Below, piece by piece: positions 23,906 through 34,904 of a stretch of 64,000 nt of DNA. A program made the translations under genes and the position numbers. Within the stretch, counting starts at the first letter, position 1. Each line of letters starts with the position of its first letter. The notes under the pieces are model-generated. The model was not told the origin of the DNA. It searched no databases and saw only the letters and a list, made by a program, of their open reading frames with translations. This DNA comes from Siphonodentalium dalli (Eukaryota; Mollusca; Scaphopoda; Gadilida; Siphonodentaliidae): contig CP136066.1 in NCBI GenBank assembly GCA_032622095.1, forward strand, positions 113,231,319 to 113,295,318. The letters are read 5' to 3'.

Positions 23906-25308
23906 GGGAACATGTCTCTATTCCGAAGGTTCGCTATTCCGAAGATTCACTATTCCGAAGGTTCACTACTCCGAAGGTTCGCTATTCCGAAGGTTCTCTA
24001 TTCCGAAGGTTCGCTATTTCGAAGAATTTTTTTTTAAAGGTTAATTCTATATTCAAGTATTGAGAGGGTTCTTTATCACGAAGACTCTTTTTTATGAAGG
24101 AAATAACTTAAAACATTGAACAATAAATGTTATTTTTTATTTTTTCGCGGGTTTCCTTGAGATTTAATGTCATTACGTATATTTTCCAATACATATTCAC
24201 GTCAGGCAGTCCACACAATTGCTCTTTCCATGCGATTTAATGTCATCGCGTGTGGCGTTATATCTCAATAATCTTACAGGCAACAATACGCCAGCTAAAG
24301 GCGGGATTAAAACAGCGGGACTATAACTCTTAATGAATACTGCGAAGCAGAATGTCGTTGAATAGACGGGTATGAGTTGAACCTAGCTGCAATTGTGAAT
24401 TTTTATTGCATTGTAAGGCCCACTTAATTTTCGAGTCATCGAGTCATCGGCTATTATAGTGCCTTGATATCAGGTTTTAAACACAATCTGTGCCATACAA
24501 TATGATTAAAACACTATATATAGTTCATAACCATTCCAAACGTCTGTATCAGAAGATGCCCCTAGAGAAATAGAAAACATCTTAAATCATAAAAGATTCC
24601 CCCGTTATATGTCATGGCTCTCATAATGCAACAGAATTCAACCTAATGTATTTTCAATTGAAGGGGAATAACATTATCTTTAAAATATAGAGTTACCCCC
24701 ATCCATTGAAAATAATACACGTTACTTTGCGCAACAAAACCAGATGAACCTTAAGCACAAAAACAAGTGGTTAACCCTGCGTTAACTCAACAAAAACAAC
24801 ATGTTCACAGTTTATTACACCGGATAAGCTGATAATACAGTGTTAGAGAGCTTCATATTTCAAATGGTATATATAGTGGCATATATTTTATATATGTGAT
24901 CTGGGGGTTCGAAAATTAAGTGGGCCTTGAATGTTGATTTTTTTTTTTTTCAAATACAGATTGCCAGTTCGGAAAAACTATATCTCTTACATGTAATTTA
25001 TTTCAGTCATCGTGTTTTTAACTTTCCATAATGAACGATAAACTGATACTCTTTTCTTGCTATTAATAACCGATATCTAGGACAATTTGGGAATTAGAAG
25101 TGGATGTATAAATGTACTATATATGAATACTAGCGTAATCGTATTTTTCATTCCTCGTGTGGTTTTTGTGGTGGGGTGCAAATTTTGATTCATTTCTGGT
25201 TAAATACGCCCAGAATATAAAACCTTCGGAATAGCGAACCTTCGGTATAATGAACCTTCGGAATAGGGAACCTTCGGAATAATGAACCTTCGGAATAGAG
25301 AACCCTAC
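23906..25308. mobile_element. foldback element with 16 bp tandem arrays as inverted ends
   Basis: Flanked by the direct repeat CCATGCAGTT (23896-23905 and 25309-25318). The left end has seven units CTATTCCGAAGGTTCG at exactly 16 bp spacing (23918, 23934, 23950, 23966, 23982, 23998, 24014). The right end has five complementary units (CCTTCGGAATAGCGAA type) at 25223, 25239, 25255, 25271 and 25287. Inverted ends built of short tandem repeats and a 9-10 bp target duplication match the architecture of Drosophila foldback elements and of Mutator-like elements. The 1.1 kb interior encodes no transposase and contains another inverted repeat pair at 24415/24928. Confidence 0.88.
24415..24928. mobile_element. 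514 bp inverted-repeat insert inside the foldback element
   Basis: Perfect 20 bp inverted termini: AAGGCCCACTTAATTTTCGA at 24415-24434 and its complement at 24909-24928. No clear target duplication is visible. It is either a separate nested miniature element or an internal part of the larger one. Confidence 0.7.
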
Positions 25309-25318
25309 CCATGCAGTT

Positions 25319-27292
25319 ATTGCGAGGCCGCGATACTCGGGAGCCTGTTGTCAGATTATCGTGTGCTCGTATTAATTCATCACCTGGGTTTATTTGATAA
25401 ACCAGGTAATTTATTTCGTAGCGGCTGGACGCACAAGGTAACTTCGCCAGCGTTTACGACACCCTGTATCAATGATATATTTGACTCCATCTGACATATT
25501 TGCTTTGTCAATAAACACTGTCTAACGACTTAGTCGCGAACACTCACCGGATACAATCCGCACACATAGTGGCATATGGATAAATAGATCCAGACTCAAT
25601 CTTTCTGCGGAAGGGGTGAAGGAGAAGATCACTCGATCTTTTCGACCATCCCGGGCGCTTCGCGCCCATCTACTCACTTTATTATTTCTGCGGAATGAAT
25701 TTTGTTGATATAATTGAGATCTTCGAATTATTCCTTTTAGCCAGTGGTTTATTTTGCTCCTTTGTTCACGATTGAAAATAAACAAACGTTTACTGTTATG
25801 CACAGCATGTTTTATGTAACTGGTGGTCAATCTATGATCGCCGATAACCCTCTTGATTTGATTACCTTTGATACCGCAACGATGTCTTCACATCGACGAC
25901 CACAAATAACTTCGCATTGAGCCTCGTCCAGAATAAACCACCTAGACTAAATATAAACACAGTCGGTGAATACGAGCCAGCCCAGTGCAGCAATGCACCA
26001 ATCCTCCGAGACAAAGTTTCTTCGAAGGTATAATTTTCCACCCTAGAATGTTTGTGGCTAGACATTCACCAAGAGTAATAATGGGGATCGATCAAGCTGT
26101 GGCTGTTGTTTAATAACTATTTTATTGAGGCTAATGTGCAACGGTATAGAACAACAATAATTGTAATAGCATCTATTGAGTACATGCATGTGACAAAGAA
26201 TTGGACAGCTTGGTATACTTCATCTTGGGGTATCGGGTTTCAGCACTCTTTATTTTGGTGTGTTATTCACAACTGGAAATGATGATTTGTAAAACAGAAA
26301 TTTCATTAGAATATCCACGTTGTATCATAATTTAAAACAGTTTCTTATATTATGCAGATTCAGTCGATAATCTGATGTATATTTCCTTATATGCAGTCAA
26401 TTATATAGAATCTATATCGAGAAGCTCGATGCACATGTTCAAGAATCTAGACGGTTGAACTGTTATGTTTCTACTGAATGTGTCAAACAATTGATGCACA
26501 TCACTCATCCAGCTGGAATAACTGTTTTGGAAAAATATAAAAGTATGAATATTCCACAAGAACTCAATTGTTTATCAACACCCAGAGTACAGTACATCAA
26601 TATTAAGAGGTCCACATAATATGCTGGCCAGATGCACCTAATATTCGGATTCATCCAAAGGTAAAGAATTTCGAATATTTAGCGTTTCGAAGATGAGATT
26701 CTTCGAAGGGCCCCGGACAACTTCGAAGTAAATGGGCTGTCAGCATGCCGTGGTATGATTCTTGCATCCAAAGAAACACATGTGGACATCAGAGAACACT
26801 TCGATGTGACAAAGCCTTGGAATGTGACCTAGCGATCAGCACATCTTACAGTGAACACCCCAGAACTGCCGTTACTGGTTTATTGGGCGATCGCATGACT
26901 GATAACACGATGCTCTATATAGATCGTTCACACCGATAGTACAATGATCACCAGATACCAGTTCATTAACTTAGAGCCATGCTATAGTGTGTAGAATGCT
27001 TCTCTGGAGAGAAGTTGTTTCATCGGACATTATTCGAACATAACTGCACCCGGTTAATGAAATAGACATCCTTGTCTGTTTTGTATGTGCTGTAAAGCTA
27101 TGCAAGTATACGTCAGTGATCCGATATAGCCACGCCGTGCATATTTCAACAATGTAATTAATTCCAGGATGTGATCGATGATATTATCAACAATGAATAT
27201 AGGAGGTATTCTGAGACTAGGATCAAGTATATATACCACTTTTTGAGATTGAATTTCCACACGACGATCACATGTCCGCATCGCAGCAACCC
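25319..27292. other. non-genic sequence
   Basis: About 2 kb without supported genes. TTCGAAGG-like motifs recur near 25895, 26020 and 26695, possibly decayed units of the neighbouring foldback arrays. Minus-strand frames at 25522-25830 and 27054-27365 have no domain. Confidence 0.4.
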
Positions 27293-27357
27293 TAGTCGTT
27301 GGTCCGACAACACATTGAAGGGTTACCCTTCGTGGTATTGTCGGACCAATGACTAGC
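27293..27357. repeat. 65 nt strong hairpin
   Basis: CTAGTCGTTGGTCCGACAA pairs with TTGTCGGACCAATGACTAG (one mismatch), and the inner part GAAGGGT/ACCCTTC (27318-27332) continues the stem around a tiny loop. The size and near-continuous pairing resemble a microRNA precursor or a very short foldback; no mature product can be inferred from sequence alone. Confidence 0.75.
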
Positions 27358-27501
27358 ACAGTCATGGCTAAAGTGGAGAACCGGTTGGGGATTAACTAAG
27401 ATTAGCGTCACCATTTCTCCTCATAGGGAGAAAACTAGATTAAACCATTAAATAATCAAAAAGACGAAACATGAACAAATAAATGACACAAACAGCAGAT
27501 T

Positions 27502-27966
27502 CCACTATACTGAACGCAAAACAGTATACCACTACACTGAACGTAAAACAGCAAATACCACTACACTGAACGTAAACCAGTAAATACCACTACACTGAAC
27601 GTAAAACAGCAAATACCACTACACTGAACGTAAAACAGTAAATACCACTACACTGAACGTAAAACTGCAAATATCACTACACTGAACGTAAACCAGTAAA
27701 TACCACTACACTGAACGTAAAACAGTAAATACCACTACACTGAACGTAAAACAGTAAATATCACTACACTGAACGTAAAACAGTAAATACCACTACACTG
27801 AACGTAAAACAGTAAATATCACTACACTGAACGTAAAACAGTAAATACCACTACACTGAACGTAAAACAGTAAATACCACTACACTGAACGTAAAACTGC
27901 AAATATCACTACACTGAACGTAAAACGACATATAATATACCACTACACTGAACGTAAAACTGCAAA
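27502..27966. repeat. 29 bp minisatellite
   Basis: About sixteen copies of a 29 bp unit (CCACTACACTGAACGTAAAA followed by CAGTAAATA), with a few variants such as CTGCAAATA and one expanded unit near 27930. Units are direct, without intervening unique spacers. Confidence 0.95.
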
Positions 27967-28155
27967 CATCAGAGAGACAGTGCAGCAGAGATAAAAATGC
28001 AATCTGAAACCACATGAAGAGGCGTGACTTTTAAATGATTTACTTTGTCACCCCGTCTTAAATATTAAATGTGGGACCGAAAGTCGTGACCACATGTAGT
28101 TCATTAACTCGTACGTTAATTAGTGCATCATAGTGCAACATATATTTATATATTA

Positions 28156-28900
28156 CTAGCTGTGGTACCCGGCGTTGCTCGGGTAAAGAATGAGTAATCC
28201 TTCAAGTCATTTAAATTAATTATTATTCATCTAATGTAAACATCACCTATTGCATGACACTCTCCGGATAAAGTTACCTCTATCTTTTAAGTTGTTAGGA
28301 AACGCTCTTTATTACTAATTATTAATGTCTGTCAGCTGATGTCAAAGTCACATATCCCATGACACTCACCATTTAAAAATTACCACAATTTGCCAATTTT
28401 GCTACATATCTTCTGAGCTGGTAATAAACGCTCTTCATTAATCATCTGTTTTAATATAATGTATTGGTCCCCCTTTCATCTGATGTCAAAGGCGCCTATC
28501 TAATTATACCCCCCCCCCTGGTCGGGTGACCCATGTATACCAATGTTCCCACATATCGTCTAAACTTATAAGAAACGCTCTCTATTGATAATATACGATA
28601 ATACAAAATTTAAGTTCCCTTAGTTAAATTAATTATTAGTGCCCTCATAAGATATCTTATATCAGTGGAACATATACAATGACACTACCAGGATCAATTG
28701 TCATTTGTGTACGAATGTTCAGCTCCAGTCGTCTAGCCGTTTGTTCGCCTATATCCAAAATAAAAAAAATATTATAATTATTAGTGCCCTTTTATAACAA
28801 CTGAGGTAAACGGGACCTCTCGTATCAAATTACCCCCAGGTATATATATTCAGCTCTGATGGTTCAGCATATAGCCCGGACAAACAAACAAACACAAAAG
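28156..28900 (-). mobile_element. Helitron-like element, reverse orientation, with degenerate core repeats
   Basis: Reading the minus strand, the 3' end is a hairpin (ACCCG/CGGGT, 28167-28184) followed by CTAG at 28156-28159, next to an A/T junction as for Helitrons. Inside, three degenerate core units are marked by AAACGCTCT near 28300, 28426 and 28573. The other end is TTTG-rich (28878-28902, CAAACAAACAAACA on the plus strand), echoing the 5' ends of the Helitrons at 2.9-4.9 kb. The exact 5' boundary is uncertain. Confidence 0.7.
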
Positions 28901-30756
28901 CAAACAACATTGAGTTATATTAGTAAAGATATGTATAACAACCTTCGCGATATTCACCCCACGCCAAACAGTGAATATTATGGGTTTCTTACCCCTCGCT
29001 GTGTCGCCGTGGATCGGGTTCGTCTTGCCACACGGACATGCATGAGGAGCACCACATGGCCTGCCCATTAGAAGCCCATTAATAACAAACATGCCAGCTT
29101 ATCCCATTTCAGCATTGTAGATGATACAAAGTCCGATCTGACGGTCCCCATCCCATTAAGATACAACAACACAATTTCTTCAAAATATGCGTTAATTATC
29201 AGAATCGATTTATTGCAACACAATAATGCTAAACACTGTCAACTATGGTATAAAATGTCCCAAAACTTGTTGTTTACCAACATTTTGTTCAACTATATAT
29301 GGCAGTATTATCACTAAAGTATCAAACAATTTGACCGTATTACCACTTGATTTTAGAGTTATCCATCTTCATCCGCAATTTTGAGACCCTCCATTTGACA
29401 ACGTTTTTCTGGACCACATATTATTACACATCTCGAGAAATAACAAACTTCAAAAATCTATATCTGATCACTCTGAGCTTTGACGGGTGGGTTCCTCGAC
29501 TCGAGACAAATATTGTTTACCCCCGAAGCCAAAGAAATAGTAATTTAGGAGCGTCTGGTCGGATTGAGTACCTTTAAGAACAAAATGGTGTTCCATTCAC
29601 ACATCGAATCCTACAAAATGATGGCATTATAGTTGATCTTCCGCATAATAAAAATTCACGTCGAATACGATGTAGGGGTGGGCGATTGTAAGCCTACCCA
29701 TGTGCATTCACTGTGCACGAATTTCAACGAAAGCGAACATAGGAGCAAGTAAACATGGCCGGGTTAATACAAACACTAAAACTAAAAGGCAGACTGACTG
29801 TGCGATAGTTTCTAGGGTCAGACCTTGTTTCTTTCTTTCTTTCTTCCAGGAAGAGATTTAATTAGTGAGTCTGCTTACAAGAAAGGCATAAACAGAGCAA
29901 TTCAATTGAGTTCCCCCATTCCAGATATCACAGAGACAGACCATCTGCCTTGTTTGCGACAGTTGCCAATTTCTCAAATAACGTGTGAAGAACATCCCAT
30001 TTCCGCATGGTAGAAAAGAAAAATCAGACAAAATGATGTTCCGATTCACATCTCGTCTCGTCTCGAACGAGATAAGAGCTGTTGGCGTAATGGCTGAACT
30101 TCTGCGGCTTTTCAGATATATGAGTAGAATTTTGCTAATAAAAGATGCAGGTATACTTTGATTAATTTCTGAATCGGTAGAATGTACATTATCCAATACT
30201 TAGATGCCAGTTGTAGCAACATATATACATGTAAACTATAATAAGTTTGAGAAATATCTAGCGAGTGATTTAAAACCAGGCATATCGAAACATTTATGCT
30301 GAAAAATTGTCTTGAGCAAATAAGCTTCGTGCGTATCGACCCTTTAAGGATGAGTACATACTGGAACCTTTCCTAGAACATACACCATTCATGTGAATAT
30401 CACGAGTGCCTTTAATTTTCCTGCAAAGCGACTGAGTGGAGAACAAAAAACATAGCTTCGTTCCGATAATGCGTGGGCTTATAATCCGTGCTATATTGTT
30501 ATACGCATACGGATCGACCTATACATTGCACTAGACGTATGTAACGACACCAATACCATCAAATTATATAGAACACTAAATATATTCACAAAGCGAGGTA
30601 GAGCCTCGCAAGGTTTACACTATATATACATAAGTCCGAGCTCTATCGTTCGAGGGTATTTGACTTTTGCTTTTTCTTTTTCCAACCGAATTAAAAACGA
30701 GAAAGTCTGAAACCAAATCAAAACCAGAATATAAATTCGAATATAAGATAATATAA
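28901..30756. other. non-genic sequence
   Basis: No supported gene, RNA or repeat. A TTTC/CTTT run at 29828-29846 is a short microsatellite. Overlapping frames around 29858-30196 are rejected. Confidence 0.45.
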
Positions 30757-30840
30757 GAGGAGCGAATAGCTCAGTTTGTTAGTGGGTTGGCCTCTATGCT
30801 GCACACTCGACACCGTCGGGGGTTCAAATCCGACATGGTA
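30757..30840 (+). mobile_element. tRNA-like sequence, probably SINE head or tRNA pseudogene
   Basis: A-box-like TAGCTCAGTTTGTTAGTGGG (about 30767-30786) and B-box-like GGTTCAAATCC (30821-30831) are spaced as in a tRNA. GTCGG/CCGAC can pair around the B box. The acceptor ends do not pair, so it is not a functional tRNA. The sequence downstream to about 30930 may be the SINE body. Confidence 0.65.
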
Positions 30841-30988
30841 TCGGTTGGACGTTCTGTCGCCATCTACATTGCCAGTACCATGAGCATTGTGAATAAACTA
30901 TCAATGCTCTGAAAATTATTTCAGGTGCAAACGAATCTCAACCACATCGCAAAACGTAGATTTCATACTTCGTTCCTCTCATATTATC

Positions 30989-31615
30989 ACGTCCAGGGAT
31001 GACACTATGTTAGGTACACCGTCGGATCGGGACCCGACGCTACGTCCAGGACTGACAATATGCTAGATACACCGCCGGATCGGGACCCGGCGCTACGTCC
31101 AGGGATGACTATGCTAGGTACACCGCCGGATCGGGACCCGACGCTACGTCCAGGGCTGACACTATGCTAGATACACCGCCGGATCGGGACCCGACGCTAC
31201 GTCCAGGGCTGACACTATGCTAGGTACACCGCCGGATCGGGACCGACGCTACGTCCAGGGATGACTATGCTAGCTACACCGCCGGATCGGGACCCGACGC
31301 TACGTCCAGTGATGACTATGCTAGGTACACACCCGGAACGGGACCCGACGCTACGTCCAGGGATGACTAAGCTAGATACACCGCCGGATCGGTACCCTAT
31401 GCTACGTCCATGGCTGACACTATGCTAGGTACACCACCGGATCGGGACCCGACGCTAAGTCCAGGGCTGACACTATGCTAGGTACACCGCCGGATCGGGA
31501 ACCGACGCTACGTCCATGGCTGACACTATGCTAGGTACACCGCCGGATATGGATCCGACGCTACGTCCAGGGGTGACACTTTGCTGGGTACACCGCCGGA
31601 TCGGGACCCGACGCT
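30989..31615. repeat. 53 bp G+C-rich minisatellite
   Basis: About twelve direct copies of a 50-53 bp unit starting ACGTCCAGGGCTGACACTAT; the 50 bp variants lack one triplet (CAC or ACT) of TGACACTATG. Each unit carries CGCCGGATCGGGACCCGACG, which can form a short stem. It is far richer in C+G and CpG than the surroundings. Confidence 0.95.
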
Positions 31616-31976
31616 AATGGCTGTCCCGTGTGCAACAATCCTACAGCGGCAAAGAAGACACGGGTAAATGGCAAAATTACTACCTGGTCAAATTCGAGTC
31701 GTCGAACCACAGTAGAAATAAGGCAATATAGTATGAGAATTTGCTGTGCCGAATACACTCACTCACTCAATATTCACATGACCCTATATAATAGTACACA
31801 TGTGGAAATAAAATATACTAAAGGTGACGCAGAATTGGCTAATGCCAAATTGATTGTAATAGCAATTTACTCTTCCAGAATTGAAGTTACATCATCAATC
31901 TTATGAATTACTCGAAAAGCTGCAGCACTTATCTAATGTAAGCATTGGTTATTTTGCTAAAAACAAATGGATACTA
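31616..31976. other. non-genic sequence
   Basis: Short open frames only, no recognisable structure. Confidence 0.45.
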
Positions 31977-31980
31977 TTAA

Positions 31981-32329
31981 AGGCACGGATTGCCTTCGCG
32001 GTGGGTTTGCTGTTAAAATAGTCACACCCGTTAAAACTGCCACAAACAGAAACAATATTAAAATATAGACATATTTTGTATTTTTGTAAATAGTATGTTA
32101 ATGTCAAGTGTGTACGCTGTGTTATGTAAACAAAGCCAGGTTCTGTAACGTTTTTGGCTTTTGTTTACATTACAAAGCGTACACACTTGACAATAAACTG
32201 TTTACGTAATATTTATGGTTGGTGTAAGAACAAAATCTGTCTACGTCTTAATATTATTTCTATTTATGGCGGTTTTACCAGATGTGACTATTTTATCAGC
32301 AATACCCATCGCGAAGGCCATCCGTGCCT
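31981..32329. mobile_element. 349 bp TTAA-type miniature element related to the 494 bp family
   Basis: The left end has TTAA (31977-31980) then AGGCACGGATTGCCTTCGCG. The right end is the near-perfect complement, followed by TCAA, a one-base-decayed TTAA. The ends match the AGGYACG-NNN-GCCTT theme of the elements at 5056, 21019 and 60010. The interior contains a long inverted repeat (TGTCAAGTGTGTACGCT near 32102 against AGCGTACACACTTGACA near 32176), so the element folds extensively. Confidence 0.85.
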
Positions 32330-32333
32330 TCAA

Positions 32334-33352
32334 AGAATTTTTTACGCTTCCAGATATTTCCTTCAAAACTACACTCTCTGGTTTTTATTAGAAAATCTAT
32401 GTTCTCTGTCAAAGTGAATCCATTTGAACTACTAAATCGGTGAATATACTTTATCATAATATAGACTTTCTGTTTTTGTAATTTTCATAAGAATTCAACT
32501 AGTTTAATTTAGCTTGTATATTGTTCTATATTCTGTTTGTCTGTTCTATCCCTTTGAAATTAAACATTACCTACAGTTTGCTATACACGCAAATCAATGG
32601 CACATGAACAAACATTTCTTCTTCGATGGGTGTGATGTGGAACATAATGCATGGCCATATAATATCATTATTATCATATTTGCGAGACTAATTTGAAATG
32701 GAAAGGGAGTAACAATTTGTTCACTAAATTGATTCTTTCATTCAGTTGTATCCATATTCGCTGCTGGGAAATGTTCCGATATTAAGTATGGTCGTTTGTT
32801 GAACTGATTATCTGTTCCTATGGGAACAACTCATCAATGAGTATTTAGTATAGACAGTGTTAACATCTATATGATTTCTCACCAGAAAAAAGCCCCTTTC
32901 TCGCGATGACGTTACACGACCCACACCACATTTACTCTTCGTGGTTTGACTCTCTATTGCTTTCCTGTATTTTATGTTGGCAGGAAATTGCGAGACATGC
33001 ATATACGTTCATTAGAAACATGGAGGCATTAATAATGCAGATCTTCATTTTCTAACCGATAAATCAGGCCGCCGATAATATTAGTTCGCGGGCCGACGCG
33101 TTAGTTCATAATTGTTGCGCATTATTGGTCTCACACTTTAGTTCCATGGCTGGGTCGGAAGAAACAGCTCCCAACGGGCCTCAATCCTTATACTTCGTTA
33201 TGCCCTATGTTATGTGTATTGGATAATGATATATCACGACGTTGTCAGTGTTGGTATGTGAGGAAAGATACCGGAAATTTCACAGGGAAATCAGTTTACT
33301 CACAATACAAACCCTCGCAAGTAACTGAAACACGAACAGCTTCTCCGTCACA
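32334..33352. other. non-genic sequence
   Basis: A short piece near 32785-32815 (GTCGTTTGTTGAACT...TTATCTG) matches the start of dispersed family R1. Otherwise nothing is recognised. Confidence 0.45.
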
Positions 33353-33429
33353 GGAAGGCTTATTGTGTTGTTCTGAATAGTACACCGCCAGAGAATAGGA
33401 AGGCTTATTGTGTTGTTCTGAATAGTACA
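33353..33429. repeat. 45 bp tandem duplication
   Basis: A 32 bp block (GGAAGGCTTATTGTGTTGTT and 12 more bases) at 33353-33384 is repeated exactly at 33398-33429, period 45 bp. Confidence 0.9.
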
Positions 33430-33693
33430 GGGCACACGGTTATCCTACGGAATTCACCGAAAATAACCGATGTTTTCCGAATTTAAACTTCAATGCCTTC
33501 ACATAAAGCTGAAACTGCAAGATATTGAAATACAAAAACAATTGAGTAAGAATTTTACCACAAAACCTGCAACAATACTGAATAATCGTGAAAGTACTGA
33601 TACCGTTGCCGTTATAGTATAATCTGGTGAGGGTTTTTTTTGCTTAAGTTAATGAAATCTATCTGTTAGATATAATATATTTTCAGGGCTTAA

Positions 33694-34273
33694 AGGGATA
33701 CTGTACCCAAAATGTTGTTGTTTATTTCTATAGTCTCCGAGGCGGAGAATAAGGTAACAATTTTTCCATTATTTGAAAGTCTGTTGAGTACGAAGTAGTG
33801 TTACGGGTGGCAAATTTACCGGAATGCAAAAATACAAATTGTCGTTATCGAGTAATTTGTGTACAGTTTTCAACCAAATGTATCAAATAAAGGTTATATT
33901 ATATGCATACTAGTCCCATATACTCATTTAAGTTATTATATCGTCACTAGTGAGTGGGTGGCTTGAGTTTTCTCCTCGTATCATCATAATGTTTTAAACG
34001 ATCGTGTGTGCGATCGGTTTACCAATCCAGTATCCCTCAATTAATTTGATTACGTTTTGCACACGGAAATTCGTAATTTAATTGACGCCATTTTATGGCT
34101 CCAGTCATAAATTAAATTTATATCAAATTATTAACTTTGATTTTAAGATAGCCTATTAACCTGAGCGTTTACAGAATACATCTTCGATTCAAATTACTTA
34201 TGTTTCTATATATTATCGATATTAGATCGTTGTTATCACCGGAAATTGATTGAAAATGGCGTACAGTACCCCT
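33694..34273. mobile_element. 580 bp TTAA-flanked miniature element, second family
   Basis: TTAA at 33690-33693 and 34274-34277. Left end AGGGATACTGTACCC; right end, complemented, AGGGGTACTGTACGCC. These ends differ from the AGGYACG family, so this is a separate piggyBac-type family. It has no coding frame. Confidence 0.85.
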
Positions 34274-34277
34274 TTAA

Positions 34278-34904
34278 ACTTAAAGTTAAACTCTGACGAG
34301 AATCAGAAACACGATTCTAATCTTACTCTTATATATTAGTTTGATTCTCGTAAAAAGTAGCTGATTCTCTGTTGAACTGTTATATTTTGATTCTCACAAA
34401 ACATTTATAGATTTTTAAGACGTGATTTTAGTTTTTTATCATATTTAATGAACAATTGATTTATTGAATTTTGTATGCGACAATTTGGTATTTCAAATTT
34501 CGTGGAGTTTTCTACTGCACATAGCTATAAGTTATAACTTACAAGTACCGCTTTCAGACATTGGCACGTTTATCTAATAGCATTGTTATAATCCCCTACT
34601 GGCCCTAGTACTATTAATTATTATTAAATCCTAATCCAGTCAACTAAATAAATAAATTACCCTCCATCGCTATGATGTTGAATGACGATGAGGTACTATG
34701 CTATATAGTATTTTAAAATGAAAGATCCTTGTAAGTTGTATACGCATAATTGAGATACACTCTCCTCAAGCTAAACAAATACTAACGGCCACATAATATT
34801 TCTATGGGGCAAATAGGTTAGGCACCGCCTTCAATCTTAACCTCAGATGATACTGAACCACATATTCAAAGGAAGGGAGTCAAAGAACATATACAATATA
34901 CTTT
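34278..34904. other. non-genic sequence with GATTCTC motifs
   Basis: GATTCT motifs (GATTCTA or GATTCTC) recur near 34314, 34342, 34371 and 34390, and as GAGAATC near 34299. This might be decayed subterminal repeats of an element. No gene is seen. Confidence 0.4.

Noticed and set aside
27502-27966. CRISPR-like array
   Set aside because: Units are contiguous with no variable spacers, and the genome is eukaryotic; it is a minisatellite.
30757-30840. Functional tRNA gene
   Set aside because: A and B boxes are present but the acceptor stem does not pair and the T-arm is irregular; better explained as a SINE head or pseudogene.
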